The notes below the pieces were generated by a model. That model made no database searches. It was not told the DNA's origin and saw nothing but the letters and a program-made list of their open reading frames with translations. This document shows, piece after piece, positions 27,726-36,666 of a stretch of DNA of 64,000 nt. The position numbers and the translations under genes were made by a program. The stretch comes from Bacteroidaceae bacterium. Lineage in GTDB: Bacteria > Bacteroidota > Bacteroidia > Bacteroidales > Bacteroidaceae. Numbering within the stretch: the stretch's first letter is position 1; the number at the start of each line of letters is the position of its first letter. The stretch spans positions 1-64,000 of the forward strand of contig JAFZVN010000002.1 of NCBI GenBank assembly GCA_017617805.1. The letters are read 5' to 3'.

Positions 27726-29807
27726 ATGAAATTGAAATCTATTATAGCATGTGGTCTGCTCCTGCTCGGAGTTGGGGCAGCCACTACATCTTGCGAGGAT
27801 ATGTTCACGGCAGAGAACACTCTCGTAACGACTGACCTTGCTCCGAAGGATACGCTCTACCAGATGATGGGTATTGTGAAGCGTATGCAGAAGTTGGCCG
27901 ACCGTACTGTGTTGTTGGGTGAAATTCGTGCTGACCTGGTGGAGGTGGATCCTCTGCATGCATCAGTTGACATCCAAGAATTGGCTTCCAACAGTGTTTC
28001 AATCAATAATATCTATAACAAGCCTGCTGATTACTATGCAGTCATTAACAACTGTAATATCTATCTCGCTGGTGTGGATACGAACCGTTATGCACAAGGT
28101 ACCCGTAAGTATTTCGAGAAAGAGGTTTGCGCTGTCAAGTGCTATCGTGCTTGGTGCTACCTCGAACTGCTCAAGAACTATGGTGAAGTGCCTTTCGTGA
28201 CAGAACCTGTTGATAATTCAGACAAGGCAGAAGAGATCGTTGCTTCTGGTCAGAAGGCTGATATGGCGACGATTCTTGATTTCTGTATTCAGGACTTGCA
28301 GAAGTATCCTTACATGAATGAGAACTACGAGCTTCGTCAGGCATACGGTAACCAGTCCTATGCAGGTATCCGCTACCGTGATATGTTCCTGCCTGTTCGT
28401 GCGCTGTTGGCTGAGTTGTATCTCTGGCGTGGTTCATATACCAACAACCAGCAGGATTATATCAATGCCATCCGTATGTATCACGATTACTTCACCTTCC
28501 CAGGGGAGGAAATCGCTACGTATGATAATGCCTCTACATGGTCCGATCGCGAATTCAACAGAAGACCCAATTATGGCTACACAGATTATTTCAGCAATTC
28601 TTCTCGTAATAATGCAGCTGTTCTTCCCCTTGACACTACAGCATATTATGGTACAGTGACTGATGTCCGTGCAGTGTTTAATTCGCTGTATGCAAACAAG
28701 TACTATCCAGCTGTTATGCCATCTCAGCGCATGAAGGATATTTCTAAGGCTCAGGACTATTGTATGTATTTGTATGAGGATAACCGTGCTGATACTATCT
28801 ATGGTCCTCACGATCCAAACTACTACGATGAGAAGATGCAGGAAGGTGACCTTCGTCTCATGTCTGTTTACGACATTACCAGCAACTTCCGTGAAAGTCA
28901 GTATAACAGCGATGTGAATCCCATGAAGTACTCAATTAAGAAGTACGATGGTCGTAACGACACTAAATTGTCGTACATTCCTTTTTATCGCAACAACACC
29001 CTGTATCTCCACTTTGCTGAAGCTCTGAATCGCGCAGGCTTCCCTGAGACGGCATACGCTATCTTGAAGTATGGTATCTCTTATTATACTTTGAGTGACC
29101 GTAGTATTGTCTCTCAAGATGAGTTCGATCGTCTGTGTGAGATTAAGTCATACGGCTTCACTATTCAGGAGTCAAAGTATGTGGATGACGCAGAACTGGC
29201 AGGTAAGACAAGTGGCTCAGTTGTGATTTGGAATTCTAATGTCTTTGGCATTTATGATAAGGCCACAACAGGTGACCGTTCGAAACATTTTGGTGGTTCG
29301 GCTATACAAGTTGGCATTCACTCTCTGGGTTGTGGTGACACAGAGTTCAACGCTCGTTACTATCTGGATGATGATGCAACTTTAGCAAAATTGGAGCCTG
29401 CACCAGCAGTTCCTGAATTGGAGGAACTTCCTGAACTGGATGCGCTTTCCACTCACGAGGATTCTCTTGCTTATCAGGAAGTCTTTGATGCTAATGCAGA
29501 AAAGGACTCTCTCTATCGTGCAGAGGTGGTACGTGTCAATGAAGCCAATAAGGCTTACCTCGCTTCGGACGAGGTACGTGCAACGCGTCAGGCTCGTGTT
29601 GCTCAGCTGATTCTTGAAGAGGAAGCACTGGACGGCATGTTTGAAGGTGTTCGTTTCTATGACATCATGCGTTATCAGATGCAAGATTTGAAGGGCGGTC
29701 AGAACATTGGTAAGACCATCACGATGCCTGCTTGCATCGAAGACAAGTATGGTACGACTTCCAACATGACTGGCAAGCCTTGGTATCTGACGATGCCATC
29801 GCGTTAA
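27726..29807 (+). CDS. SusD-like surface substrate-binding lipoprotein (2)
   Basis: A 693-residue SusD/RagB-family lipoprotein (lipobox Cys23 in GAATTSC). Family features are INNIYNKPADYYAVINNCNI, YRAWCYLELLKNYGEVPF and the C-terminal LEEEALDGMFEGVRFYDIMR. An acidic, Pro-rich and helical insertion (about residues 555-615: PAPAVPELEELPELDAL, then HEDSLAYQEVFDANAEKDSL) precedes the final family block and is not usual for SusD proteins; it may be a coiled or surface-exposed arm. It is the last gene before a terminator at 29842. Confidence 0.92.
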   Translation: MKLKSIIACGLLLLGVGAATTSCEDMFTAENTLVTTDLAPKDTLYQMMGIVKRMQKLADRTVLLGEIRADLVEVDPLHASVDIQELASNSVSINNIYNKPADYYAVINNCNIYLAGVDTNRYAQGTRKYFEKEVCAVKCYRAWCYLELLKNYGEVPFVTEPVDNSDKAEEIVASGQKADMATILDFCIQDLQKYPYMNENYELRQAYGNQSYAGIRYRDMFLPVRALLAELYLWRGSYTNNQQDYINAIRMYHDYFTFPGEEIATYDNASTWSDREFNRRPNYGYTDYFSNSSRNNAAVLPLDTTAYYGTVTDVRAVFNSLYANKYYPAVMPSQRMKDISKAQDYCMYLYEDNRADTIYGPHDPNYYDEKMQEGDLRLMSVYDITSNFRESQYNSDVNPMKYSIKKYDGRNDTKLSYIPFYRNNTLYLHFAEALNRAGFPETAYAILKYGISYYTLSDRSIVSQDEFDRLCEIKSYGFTIQESKYVDDAELAGKTSGSVVIWNSNVFGIYDKATTGDRSKHFGGSAIQVGIHSLGCGDTEFNARYYLDDDATLAKLEPAPAVPELEELPELDALSTHEDSLAYQEVFDANAEKDSLYRAEVVRVNEANKAYLASDEVRATRQARVAQLILEEEALDGMFEGVRFYDIMRYQMQDLKGGQNIGKTITMPACIEDKYGTTSNMTGKPWYLTMPSR

Positions 29808-29841
29808 ACATATCACCTCTTTGGAGGGAATATCATCAAGA

Positions 29842-29885
29842 AAGAAGAAGTTCCAAGCAGAAATGCCTGGAACTTCTTCTTTTGT
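29842..29885 (+). terminator. Terminator of the FAS1/SusCD operon
   Basis: A 14-bp perfect stem (29842-29855 with 29868-29881), extended by GCA/TGC around a GAAA tetraloop (29860-29863), running into a T-rich end. It lies 35 bases after susD-2. Confidence 0.9.
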
Positions 29886-29907
29886 TGAAATATTTTGGTT
29901 ACCTTTG
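29881..29907 (+). promoter_or_regulatory. Promoter of the receiver/ATP-grasp gene
   Basis: TACCTTTG at 29900-29907 is a perfect -7 box. A TTTG at 29881-29884 lies 15 bases upstream, somewhat closer than usual, and is within the terminator tail. The start codon is 19 bases downstream. Confidence 0.6.
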
Positions 29908-29925
29908 CATCAAACTTTCTGACGT

Positions 29926-32922
29926 ATGGCTAATACCGATAACAAATACCCCACACTTCGTGAGACGAAGTTTGTGGATTTGATGCAGAAGCGCGTGTTC
30001 AACGTGCTTATTATTGCGAATCCTTACGATGCTTTCATGCTTGAGGATGATGGACGTGTGGATGAGAAGATTTTTGATGAGTATGCCAAACTGGGTTTGC
30101 GCTATCCGCCTCGTTTCTTTCGTGCAGCTTCGCAAGAGGATGCAGCAGACTTGATTTTGAAGACGCAATTTGACCTTGTCATCTGTATGCCAGGTACTGC
30201 TAACAATGATGTTTTCGACATCGCTCGTGGCATCAAGACGAAATTCCCAACAGTGCCTATTGTGGTGCTGACTCCTTTCTCGCATGGTATCACTCGCCGA
30301 ATGGAGAATGAGGATTTGAGTGCGTTTGAGTATGTGTTCTGTTGGTTGGGGAATACGGAACTGCTGCTCTCCATCATCAAGTTGATTGAGGATAAGATGA
30401 ATCTGATGAATGATTTGGCTGCTGGTGTACAGATGATTTTGGTGGTGGAAGACAGCATTCGTTTTTATTCTTCCTTGTTGCCGAACCTCTATCAGTTCGT
30501 CCTCCAGCAGAGTTTGGAATTTGCTACAGAGGCACTGAACTCCCAATTGGAGATGTTGCGCATGCGTGGACGTTCTAAAATTGTGCTGGCTCGTTCATAC
30601 GAGGAAGCCTGGGCACTTTATTCGCAGTTCAGTGATAATGTGCTGGGCGTCATCAGTGACTGTCGTTTCCCCATGTTGGCTGACAGTAAGGAGAAGGACG
30701 AATTGGCAGGCTTCAAATTGTTGAGTGCCATTCGTGAGGTGGATGAATATGTGCCGTTGGTGCTTAACTCCAGTGAGAGCGATAAGAAACCTTACGCAGA
30801 TCAATGCAAGGCGGCTTTCATCGATAAGAATTCCAAGAAAATCAACCAGGACATCAAGGATGTTTTGACCAAGCATTTTGGTTTTGGTGATTTCATCTTC
30901 CGTAACCCAGACACGATGGAAGAAGTGGCGCGTGTACACAATTTGAAGGAATTGCAGGACAACATCTTTACCTTGCCTGCGGGTTCGCTCAGCTATCATT
31001 TGAGACATAACAATGTGTCCCGTTGGTTGGCATCACGTGCCATCTTCCCTGTGGCCGAATTCCTGAAGAAAATCACGTGGAGGGTGGAGAGCGATGTGGA
31101 TGCGCACCGCCAATACATTTTCGATGCCATTGTCAGCTATCGAAAGATGAAGAATCAAGGTGTGGTGGCCATCTTCCATCGTGACAGATTCGACAGCTAC
31201 AGCCAGTTTGCCCGCATTGGTGAAGGTTCATTGGGAGGAAAGGGAAGAGGCTTGGCATTCCTCGATAACATCATCAAACGCCGCATTGACCTCAATGAAT
31301 TTGAGAATGCCACTGTGCAGATCCCTAAGACGGTGGTGCTTTGTACGGATATTTTCGACCGCTTTATGGAGAGCAATTCACTCTATGAGGTGGCACTCTC
31401 AGATATCCCTGACGAGGAAATCTTGCAGCACTTCCTGCATGGACGATTGCCAGAGGAATTGGCTGATGACCTCATGTCTTTCATGGATGTGGTGAATGGT
31501 CCTGTGGCTATCCGCTCTTCTTCGTTGTTGGAAGATAGCCACTATCAGCCCTTTGCTGGCATTTATTCCACCTACATGATACCTCGTGCAAAGGATAAGT
31601 ATGTACGGCTGGAAATGCTTTCGAATGCCATCAAGAGTGTCTATGCCAGCGTGTTCTATCGGGCATCGAAAGACTATATGGTAGCCACGTCCAACGTGAT
31701 TGACCAGGAAAAGATGGCGGTCATCCTTCAAGAGGTCGTTGGACAGAATTATGAGAGTGGTTTCTATCCCACCATTTCAGGTGTGGGGCGTAGCATCAAC
31801 TACTATCCTATTGGTGATGAGAAGGCAGAGGAGGGTATTGTGGAATTGGCGTTGGGATTAGGTAAATACATTGTCGATGGAGGGCTTTGTTTGCGTGTTT
31901 GCCCTCATCATCCTGATAAGGTTCTGCAGACGAGCGAGATGGAGATTGCCTTGCGGGAGACACAGACCAAGTTCTATGCCTTGGATGTGGATGACTGCAA
32001 TCAGGATGGAACGAATGGCTCGTTGACTTTCCAGGTGGATGATGCCTTCAACCTCAAGAAAGTCACTGTACGTGATGCTGACCATGATGGATCCCTCAAG
32101 TGGATTGTCTCTACCTTCGACCCATACGACCAATGCATCTATGATGGATACTATGAAGGGAAGAACCGAAAAATTATCTCGTTCTCTGGTGTTCTGCAGA
32201 ATGGCGTCTTCCCCTTGCCAGAATTGCTCCAGAAGGTGCTATATTATGGTCAGAAAGAGATGGCACGTCCTGTCGAGATAGAGTTTGCTGTCAATCTCCA
32301 CGAAGACCGAACTGGCGAGTTCTACTTGTTGCAGATTCGTCCGATGGTGGACAACCAGTTGCAGTTGGATGAGGATGTCACGTTGATTTCAGACGAAGCT
32401 TGTCTGCTGCGTAGCCATAATGCTATTGGACATGGTATCATCACGGATGTTTATGATGTGGTTTACATCAAGACAGATAATTATAACGCTTCCACCAATC
32501 CTGCCATAGCCGAAGAGGTGGAGCGCATTAACCGTGGTTTCTTGCAACGAAACGAGAACTATGTGTTGGTGGGACCAGGACGTTGGGGCTCCAGCGATTC
32601 GTGGTTGGGCATTCCTGTCAAATGGCCCAACATCTCAGCAGCCAAGGTGATTGTGGAGGCAGGACTGAGCAATTTCCATGTTGACCCCAGTCAGGGTACC
32701 CACTTCTTCCAGAACCTCACGTCGATGGGGGTTGGCTATTTCACCATCAATGATTTCTTGGGCGATGGCATCTACAAACAGTCCATTCTCAATGCCCTTC
32801 CTGCTGTAGAAGAGACAGAACATGTACGTCACGTGCGTTTTGGTCAATCTCTCACTATTAAAATAGACGGCATGAAGAAAGAGGGTGTCGTGCTGCTGGC
32901 CAATGAACAACAAGATGATTAG
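29926..32922 (+). CDS. Two receiver-like domains fused to a PEP-synthase-type ATP-grasp domain
   Basis: A 998-residue soluble protein. Residues about 20-150 look like a response-regulator receiver without the phospho-Asp (VICMPG, residues 85-90, where Asp is expected). Residues about 165-310 form a second receiver with acidic VEDS, Asp245 in GVISDCRFP, Ser in LVLNSSES and Lys in AAFIDKNS, thus probably phosphorylatable. Residues about 425-810 match the ATP-binding domain of PEP synthase/pyruvate phosphate dikinase (GEGSLGGKGRGLAFL, GPVAIRSSSLLED, closing LLQIRPM). The swivelling phospho-His and PEP-barrel domains of those enzymes are absent. A roughly 150-residue tail has VGPGRWGSSDSWLGIPV. 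It may be a dikinase-like phosphotransferase under two-component control; the function is unknown. Confidence 0.82.
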   Translation: MANTDNKYPTLRETKFVDLMQKRVFNVLIIANPYDAFMLEDDGRVDEKIFDEYAKLGLRYPPRFFRAASQEDAADLILKTQFDLVICMPGTANNDVFDIARGIKTKFPTVPIVVLTPFSHGITRRMENEDLSAFEYVFCWLGNTELLLSIIKLIEDKMNLMNDLAAGVQMILVVEDSIRFYSSLLPNLYQFVLQQSLEFATEALNSQLEMLRMRGRSKIVLARSYEEAWALYSQFSDNVLGVISDCRFPMLADSKEKDELAGFKLLSAIREVDEYVPLVLNSSESDKKPYADQCKAAFIDKNSKKINQDIKDVLTKHFGFGDFIFRNPDTMEEVARVHNLKELQDNIFTLPAGSLSYHLRHNNVSRWLASRAIFPVAEFLKKITWRVESDVDAHRQYIFDAIVSYRKMKNQGVVAIFHRDRFDSYSQFARIGEGSLGGKGRGLAFLDNIIKRRIDLNEFENATVQIPKTVVLCTDIFDRFMESNSLYEVALSDIPDEEILQHFLHGRLPEELADDLMSFMDVVNGPVAIRSSSLLEDSHYQPFAGIYSTYMIPRAKDKYVRLEMLSNAIKSVYASVFYRASKDYMVATSNVIDQEKMAVILQEVVGQNYESGFYPTISGVGRSINYYPIGDEKAEEGIVELALGLGKYIVDGGLCLRVCPHHPDKVLQTSEMEIALRETQTKFYALDVDDCNQDGTNGSLTFQVDDAFNLKKVTVRDADHDGSLKWIVSTFDPYDQCIYDGYYEGKNRKIISFSGVLQNGVFPLPELLQKVLYYGQKEMARPVEIEFAVNLHEDRTGEFYLLQIRPMVDNQLQLDEDVTLISDEACLLRSHNAIGHGIITDVYDVVYIKTDNYNASTNPAIAEEVERINRGFLQRNENYVLVGPGRWGSSDSWLGIPVKWPNISAAKVIVEAGLSNFHVDPSQGTHFFQNLTSMGVGYFTINDFLGDGIYKQSILNALPAVEETEHVRHVRFGQSLTIKIDGMKKEGVVLLANEQQDD

Positions 32923-32934
32923 GGAATCCTCCCC

Positions 32935-33819
32935 CTATCCTCTACTATCCGCTCCCCACATCATCTTTTTTCGCAGGGTGGAGAAGAAACTTTGACCTTG
33001 TCGTGTGACCACTTTCACGCAATAAGGCGCCTTGCGGATACGTAAGTGGATGTTGTCAGGATAACTTTGGCTTCGTCCGTCCAACGAAATCAGGAAACTG
33101 TGGCTGCGACTCTCCACTCGCAGAGAGATTTCGCTGTTGTCGCATAGCACCAAAGGACGCATATTCAGACTGTGTGGTGCCACAGGCGTGAGGCTGATGG
33201 TATCACTTTGTGGCACGATGATAGGTCCTCCCACACTGAGCGAATAAGCGGTACTTCCAGTGGGGGTGCCGATGATGAGTCCGTCCGCTTGATAGGTGGT
33301 CAGATATTCGTCGTTGATGTCCGTATGGATGGAAATCATCGAAGAGATGTCATGTTTCAGAATGGCAATCTCATTGAGGGCAAAGGGGTAGTCCTTGAGA
33401 TCCATTTCGTCACATGAGATATTGAGCACACTGTGTGCCTCCACACCAAAGTTCCCATCGTAGATGTCTGCCATGGTCTCCTCAATGTGGTCAGGTGAGA
33501 AACTGGCCAAGAAGCCTAATCTGCCAGTGTTGATGCCAATGATGGGAATTTCTTTGTTGCCTACGCGGCTTGCCACATCAAGAAAAGTGCCATCGCCACC
33601 CATGCACACCACATAGTCAGCAGTGAATTGGTTGGTGGTGATGATTTCACATTCAGGCATGTTTATTTTTAGGTTCTCTTTCAAGAAGAGATAAAACTGT
33701 TCAGGTATAGCAAGCTCTGCTTTCCTTTCGGCAGCAATAGCGAAAAATTTTTGCACGGCAGCACTCTTTCGCTCCTGATGTACGTTGCCAAATAGGGCAA
33801 ACTTTAGCTTTTTAGTCAT
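32935..33819 (-). CDS. nadK: NAD kinase
   Basis: ATP-dependent NAD kinase that makes NADP, 294 residues, cytosolic. It shows the diagnostic GGDGT (CMGGDGTFLDVA), the NE motif (FALNEIAILKH), and the substrate-binding TYQADGLIIGTPTGSTAYSL with GGPII. The N-terminus MTKKLKFALFGN is the usual Rossmann-like entry. It runs opposite to its neighbours: convergent with the ATP-grasp gene (12 bases between the stops) and divergent from exbB, with which it shares a 140-base promoter region. Confidence 0.95.
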   Translation of the reverse strand: MTKKLKFALFGNVHQERKSAAVQKFFAIAAERKAELAIPEQFYLFLKENLKINMPECEIITTNQFTADYVVCMGGDGTFLDVASRVGNKEIPIIGINTGRLGFLASFSPDHIEETMADIYDGNFGVEAHSVLNISCDEMDLKDYPFALNEIAILKHDISSMISIHTDINDEYLTTYQADGLIIGTPTGSTAYSLSVGGPIIVPQSDTISLTPVAPHSLNMRPLVLCDNSEISLRVESRSHSFLISLDGRSQSYPDNIHLRIRKAPYCVKVVTRQGQSFFSTLRKKMMWGADSRG

Positions 33820-33834
33820 ATTTAAGAGTTTTTA

Positions 33835-33866
33835 TTTGGGTGGTGTACGAAAAAATCGTACTTTTG
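33835..33866 (+). promoter_or_regulatory. Promoter for the exbB-exbD-tonB operon
   Basis: TTTG at 33835-33838 and TACTTTTG at 33859-33866, spaced 20 bases, a strong match. The -7 box is one half of a near-palindrome shared with the opposing nadK promoter. Confidence 0.75.
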
Positions 33867-33871
33867 CAGTG

Positions 33872-33879
33872 CAAAGGTA
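33872..33879 (-). promoter_or_regulatory. -7 element for nadK
   Basis: TACCTTTG on the minus strand, 53 bases ahead of the nadK start. No TTTG was found at the matching upstream distance; TTTA-like sequence is present. Only five bases separate it from the plus-strand -7 box. Confidence 0.55.
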
Positions 33880-33959
33880 CATTTTTTATTTGATAAAGAA
33901 TGTCTTAGGCGCGGAAAAGTAACTTCTAATTGATAATTTATACTAACACCTGGCACATT

Positions 33960-34577
33960 ATGGAAGAACTAAGTATTCTTGAACTGGCATCGAAAGGCGG
34001 TTGGATCATGATTGTACTCGCCATCCTTTCGGTCATCGCAGTGTATATTTTTGTGGAGCGTTTCTTGGCCATTCGCAGTGCTGGCAAGGACGATAAACTC
34101 TTCATGGATCGCATCCGTGATTACATGCAGAACAACGATGTGAAGTCAGCCATCAACTATTGCCGTAACACTAATACGGCGGCTGCTCGCATGATTGAAC
34201 GTGGTATCAGCCGTATCGGAAAACCTGCCGCTGAGATTCAGACTGCCATCGAGAACACAGGCAACCTTGAGATTGCCACGATGGAGAAGCGTCTGCCTGT
34301 GTTGGCAACCATCGCAGGTGGAGCACCCATGATAGGTTTCTTGGGTACTGTCATTGGTATGGTGGAGGCATTCTGGCAGATGAGCAACGCTGGTGGCAAT
34401 ATCGATATTAGCCTCCTCTCAGGTGGCATCTATCAGGCCATGATTACTACGGTGGGTGGACTCGCTGTTGGCATCGTAGCACTGTTTGGTTACAACTATC
34501 TGGTGGCGAAGATTGATGGTGTGGTGAATGAGATTGAGGCCAAGTCACTCACCTTCATGGACATTATTAATAATTAG
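33960..34577 (+). CDS. exbB: ExbB/TolQ-type proton channel subunit
   Basis: Inner-membrane proton-channel subunit, 205 residues, that with ExbD uses the proton gradient to energise TonB. The ATG at 33960 is preferred to an in-frame TTG at 33930 because it gives the usual start MEELSILELASKGGWIMIVL. Three membrane segments are visible: about 13-33, 112-135 (GGAPMIGFLGTVIGMVEAF) and 150-175 (TTVGGLAVGIVALFGYN). exbD follows 4 bases after the stop. Confidence 0.92.
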   Translation: MEELSILELASKGGWIMIVLAILSVIAVYIFVERFLAIRSAGKDDKLFMDRIRDYMQNNDVKSAINYCRNTNTAAARMIERGISRIGKPAAEIQTAIENTGNLEIATMEKRLPVLATIAGGAPMIGFLGTVIGMVEAFWQMSNAGGNIDISLLSGGIYQAMITTVGGLAVGIVALFGYNYLVAKIDGVVNEIEAKSLTFMDIINN

Positions 34578-34581
34578 GAAC

Positions 34582-34998
34582 ATGTTCAAAAGACGTACAA
34601 AGGTCACTCCGACATTCAATATGGCGTCGATGACCGACATCATCTTCCTCCTGCTCATCTTCTTTATGATTACGAGCACGATGGTGTCGCCCAATGCCAT
34701 CAAGGTCTTGTTGCCACAAGGCAAGAAGCAGACCACGGTGAAGGCGACAGCGAGGGTGGTGATTGATAAGGACTTGAATCTCTATGCCGCTGCTGGCAAC
34801 GACCAAGAGGAGCCTGTCACCTTAGAGGAACTGCCTCAGGTGCTGAATGCGCAGGTGAACGACTCTACCGAACTTTTTGTCTCACTCTATGCGGATGAGG
34901 CTGTACCCTATAGAAATATCGTTGAGATTCTCAGCATCGCCAACGAGAACCACTTTAAGATGGTGTTGGCCACGCGGCCGCCATCTGCCAAAGACTGA
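34582..34998 (+). CDS. exbD: ExbD/TolR-type proton channel subunit
   Basis: A 138-residue inner-membrane protein with one N-terminal membrane helix and a periplasmic domain. The start at 34582 (MFKRRTKVTPTFNMASMTDI) is chosen from family alignment; a longer frame overlapping exbB has no support. The membrane segment SMTDIIFLLLIFFMITSTMV carries the conserved proton-carrying Asp. The C-terminal RNIVEILSIANENHFKMVLA is the folded periplasmic part. Confidence 0.92.
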   Translation: MFKRRTKVTPTFNMASMTDIIFLLLIFFMITSTMVSPNAIKVLLPQGKKQTTVKATARVVIDKDLNLYAAAGNDQEEPVTLEELPQVLNAQVNDSTELFVSLYADEAVPYRNIVEILSIANENHFKMVLATRPPSAKD

Positions 34999-35016
34999 AC
35001 GCTTTGATGCTTGCTT

Positions 35017-36096
35017 ATGACCGAAGATAACAAAAAGAAAAACCTGAAGGCTGGAATCACCACGCTTGTGGTGCATGCCGCACTGATCATTCTGCTGGCT
35101 GTCTTGACCCTTTCTGTGGCACATCCTGACAAGGACAAGGAGGATGGTGTGCCTGTGCTGTTGGGTATGGTCGAAGATGCTGGAGGTGAAGACCTTGGTG
35201 GTCTGCCTGCTGAGGAAGCCCCCTCCAACTCCCCCGAAGCGGAAGAGAACCAAACGGATGAGGCCGAGGTGGATCCAGTTCCTGTGGCTCCTCCTCCTGC
35301 TCCCAAGCAAGAGCCCAAGCCAACACCTGCTCCCAAACCACAGCCAGCTGCCAAACCATTGATCACACAAGACCAAGAGAAGTCTATTGCTGCCGAGGAG
35401 GCTAAGAAGAAAGCCGCTGAAGAGGCGAAGAAGAAGGCTGCCGAAGAAGCAAGGCTCAAAGCAGAGGCTGAGGCAAAACGTAAGGCTGCAGAGGAAGCCG
35501 CCAGAAAACGTGCTGCTGAGGAGGCTGCTCGTAAGAAGGCCGCAGAAGAAGCCGCCAAGAAACGTGCTGCTGAAGAGGCTGCTCGTAAGAAAGCAGCAGA
35601 AGAAGCTGCCAAGAAACGTGCTGAGGAAGAGGCTCGACGGAAGGCGGAAGAAGAGGCTCGCAGAAAAGCGGAAGCTGATCGCCAAGCCGCTGCTGCTGCC
35701 AACAACCGTGTGGCAGGAGCCTTTGGCAATGGCAATAAAGGTAGCAGTGGCAATACTATTGGCAATGGGGCACAGGGTTCGCCCACAGGCAACAGCAACA
35801 CAGGTGCTACGACTGGTACAGGTGGCTTAGGCACAGGTACTACTGCCAATGTGGGCAATCGTAAGGTGGTCTATTTGGCCAAGCCTAACTATGCCGACCC
35901 AACCAGCGAGGGTACCGTGCTTGTCTCTATTCAGGTCAGTGCCTCAGGTACTGTCATGAGTGCCAGTGTAACCAGCAGCACCACCTCATCTGCAGCTCTC
36001 AAGAATGCTGCACTTGCGGCTGCTAAACAGTCCCGTTTCTCTGAGGGAGAAAAGACAGAGAACGGTACCATCACGTACAGATTTAAATTGAAGTAG
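35017..36096 (+). CDS. tonB: TonB-family energy transducer with TolA-like helical spacer
   Basis: A 359-residue inner-membrane protein (ATG at 35017). It has one N-terminal membrane anchor (about 12-33), an acidic/Pro region (about 60-115, PAPKQEPKPTPAPKPQ), and a long Ala/Glu/Lys/Arg repeat (about 120-225, units like EEAARKKAAEEAAKKR) that would form a stiff helix across the periplasm as in TolA. A Gly/Asn/Thr linker then leads to a TonB C-terminal domain (about 280-359: EGTVLVSIQVSASGTVMSA, ITYRFKLK). The TonB box partner would be the SusC and other receptors. A TolA-like role in envelope integrity is the alternative. Confidence 0.85.
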   Translation: MTEDNKKKNLKAGITTLVVHAALIILLAVLTLSVAHPDKDKEDGVPVLLGMVEDAGGEDLGGLPAEEAPSNSPEAEENQTDEAEVDPVPVAPPPAPKQEPKPTPAPKPQPAAKPLITQDQEKSIAAEEAKKKAAEEAKKKAAEEARLKAEAEAKRKAAEEAARKRAAEEAARKKAAEEAAKKRAAEEAARKKAAEEAAKKRAEEEARRKAEEEARRKAEADRQAAAAANNRVAGAFGNGNKGSSGNTIGNGAQGSPTGNSNTGATTGTGGLGTGTTANVGNRKVVYLAKPNYADPTSEGTVLVSIQVSASGTVMSASVTSSTTSSAALKNAALAAAKQSRFSEGEKTENGTITYRFKLK

Positions 36097-36111
36097 ATTA
36101 AAATAGAAAAT

Positions 36112-36666
36112 ATGAAGATTTATACATTTCTCGCTACAGGCTTCGAAGAAGTGGAAGCCCTCGGCCCTATCGACGTGTGCCGTCGTGCAGGTCTTGACGT
36201 AATAACTGTGTCCATCACAGATGAACTCACTGTTGTGGGTGCGCACGGAGTGGGCATTGTGGCCGACACCCTGTTTGCTGATAACGACTACAGCGATGCC
36301 GACATGCTCTTTCTGCCTGGAGGTATGCCTGGTTCCACGAACCTCGATGCCCATGAGGGACTTCGCCAAGTCATCCTTGCTCACAACAAGGCAGGCAAGG
36401 CATTAGCAGCCATCTGTGCGGCACCGATGGTTTATGGTAACCTCGGTCTTGCTCAAGGCAAGAAGATGACTTGCTACCCAGGTTTTGAACAGTTCCTCAC
36501 AGGTGCTACCTATACGGCTGCCCTCGTGGAGCGTGATGGTCTCATGTTCACAGGCAAAGGTCCTGCTGCAGCTTTAGGTCTTGGCTATGCCATAGTGGAG
36601 CATTTCTGTGGTAAGGCAGTGGCCGACCAACTCAGACAAGGCATGATGTATAATCACATCTCATGA
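36112..36666 (+). CDS. DJ-1/PfpI family protein (YajL/ThiJ-like)
   Basis: A 184-residue cytosolic protein of the DJ-1/PfpI superfamily. The reactive Cys102 sits in [11 protein letters not shown] at the nucleophile elbow, with Glu15 in GFEEVEA near it, as in DJ-1 and Yaj[15 protein letters not shown] is the family hallmark. Members act as chaperones, redox sensors or deglycases; the activity here is not determined. Its stop overlaps the ispD start by 4 bases (ATGA), so the two are translationally coupled. Confidence 0.9.
   Translation: MKIYTFLATGFEEVEALGPIDVCRRAGLDVITVSITDELTVVGAHGVGIVADTLFADNDYSDADMLFLPGGMPGSTNLDAHEGLRQVILAHNKAGKALAAICAAPMVYGNLGLAQGKKMTCYPGFEQFLTGATYTAALVERDGLMFTGKGPAAALGLGYAIVEHFCGKAVADQLRQGMMYNHIS

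Noticed and set aside
34908..35858. Long minus-strand ORFs opposite the TonB-family gene
   Set aside because: They arise from the Ala/Glu/Lys repeat read in antisense, giving Ala/Ser- or Leu/Phe-rich nonsense.
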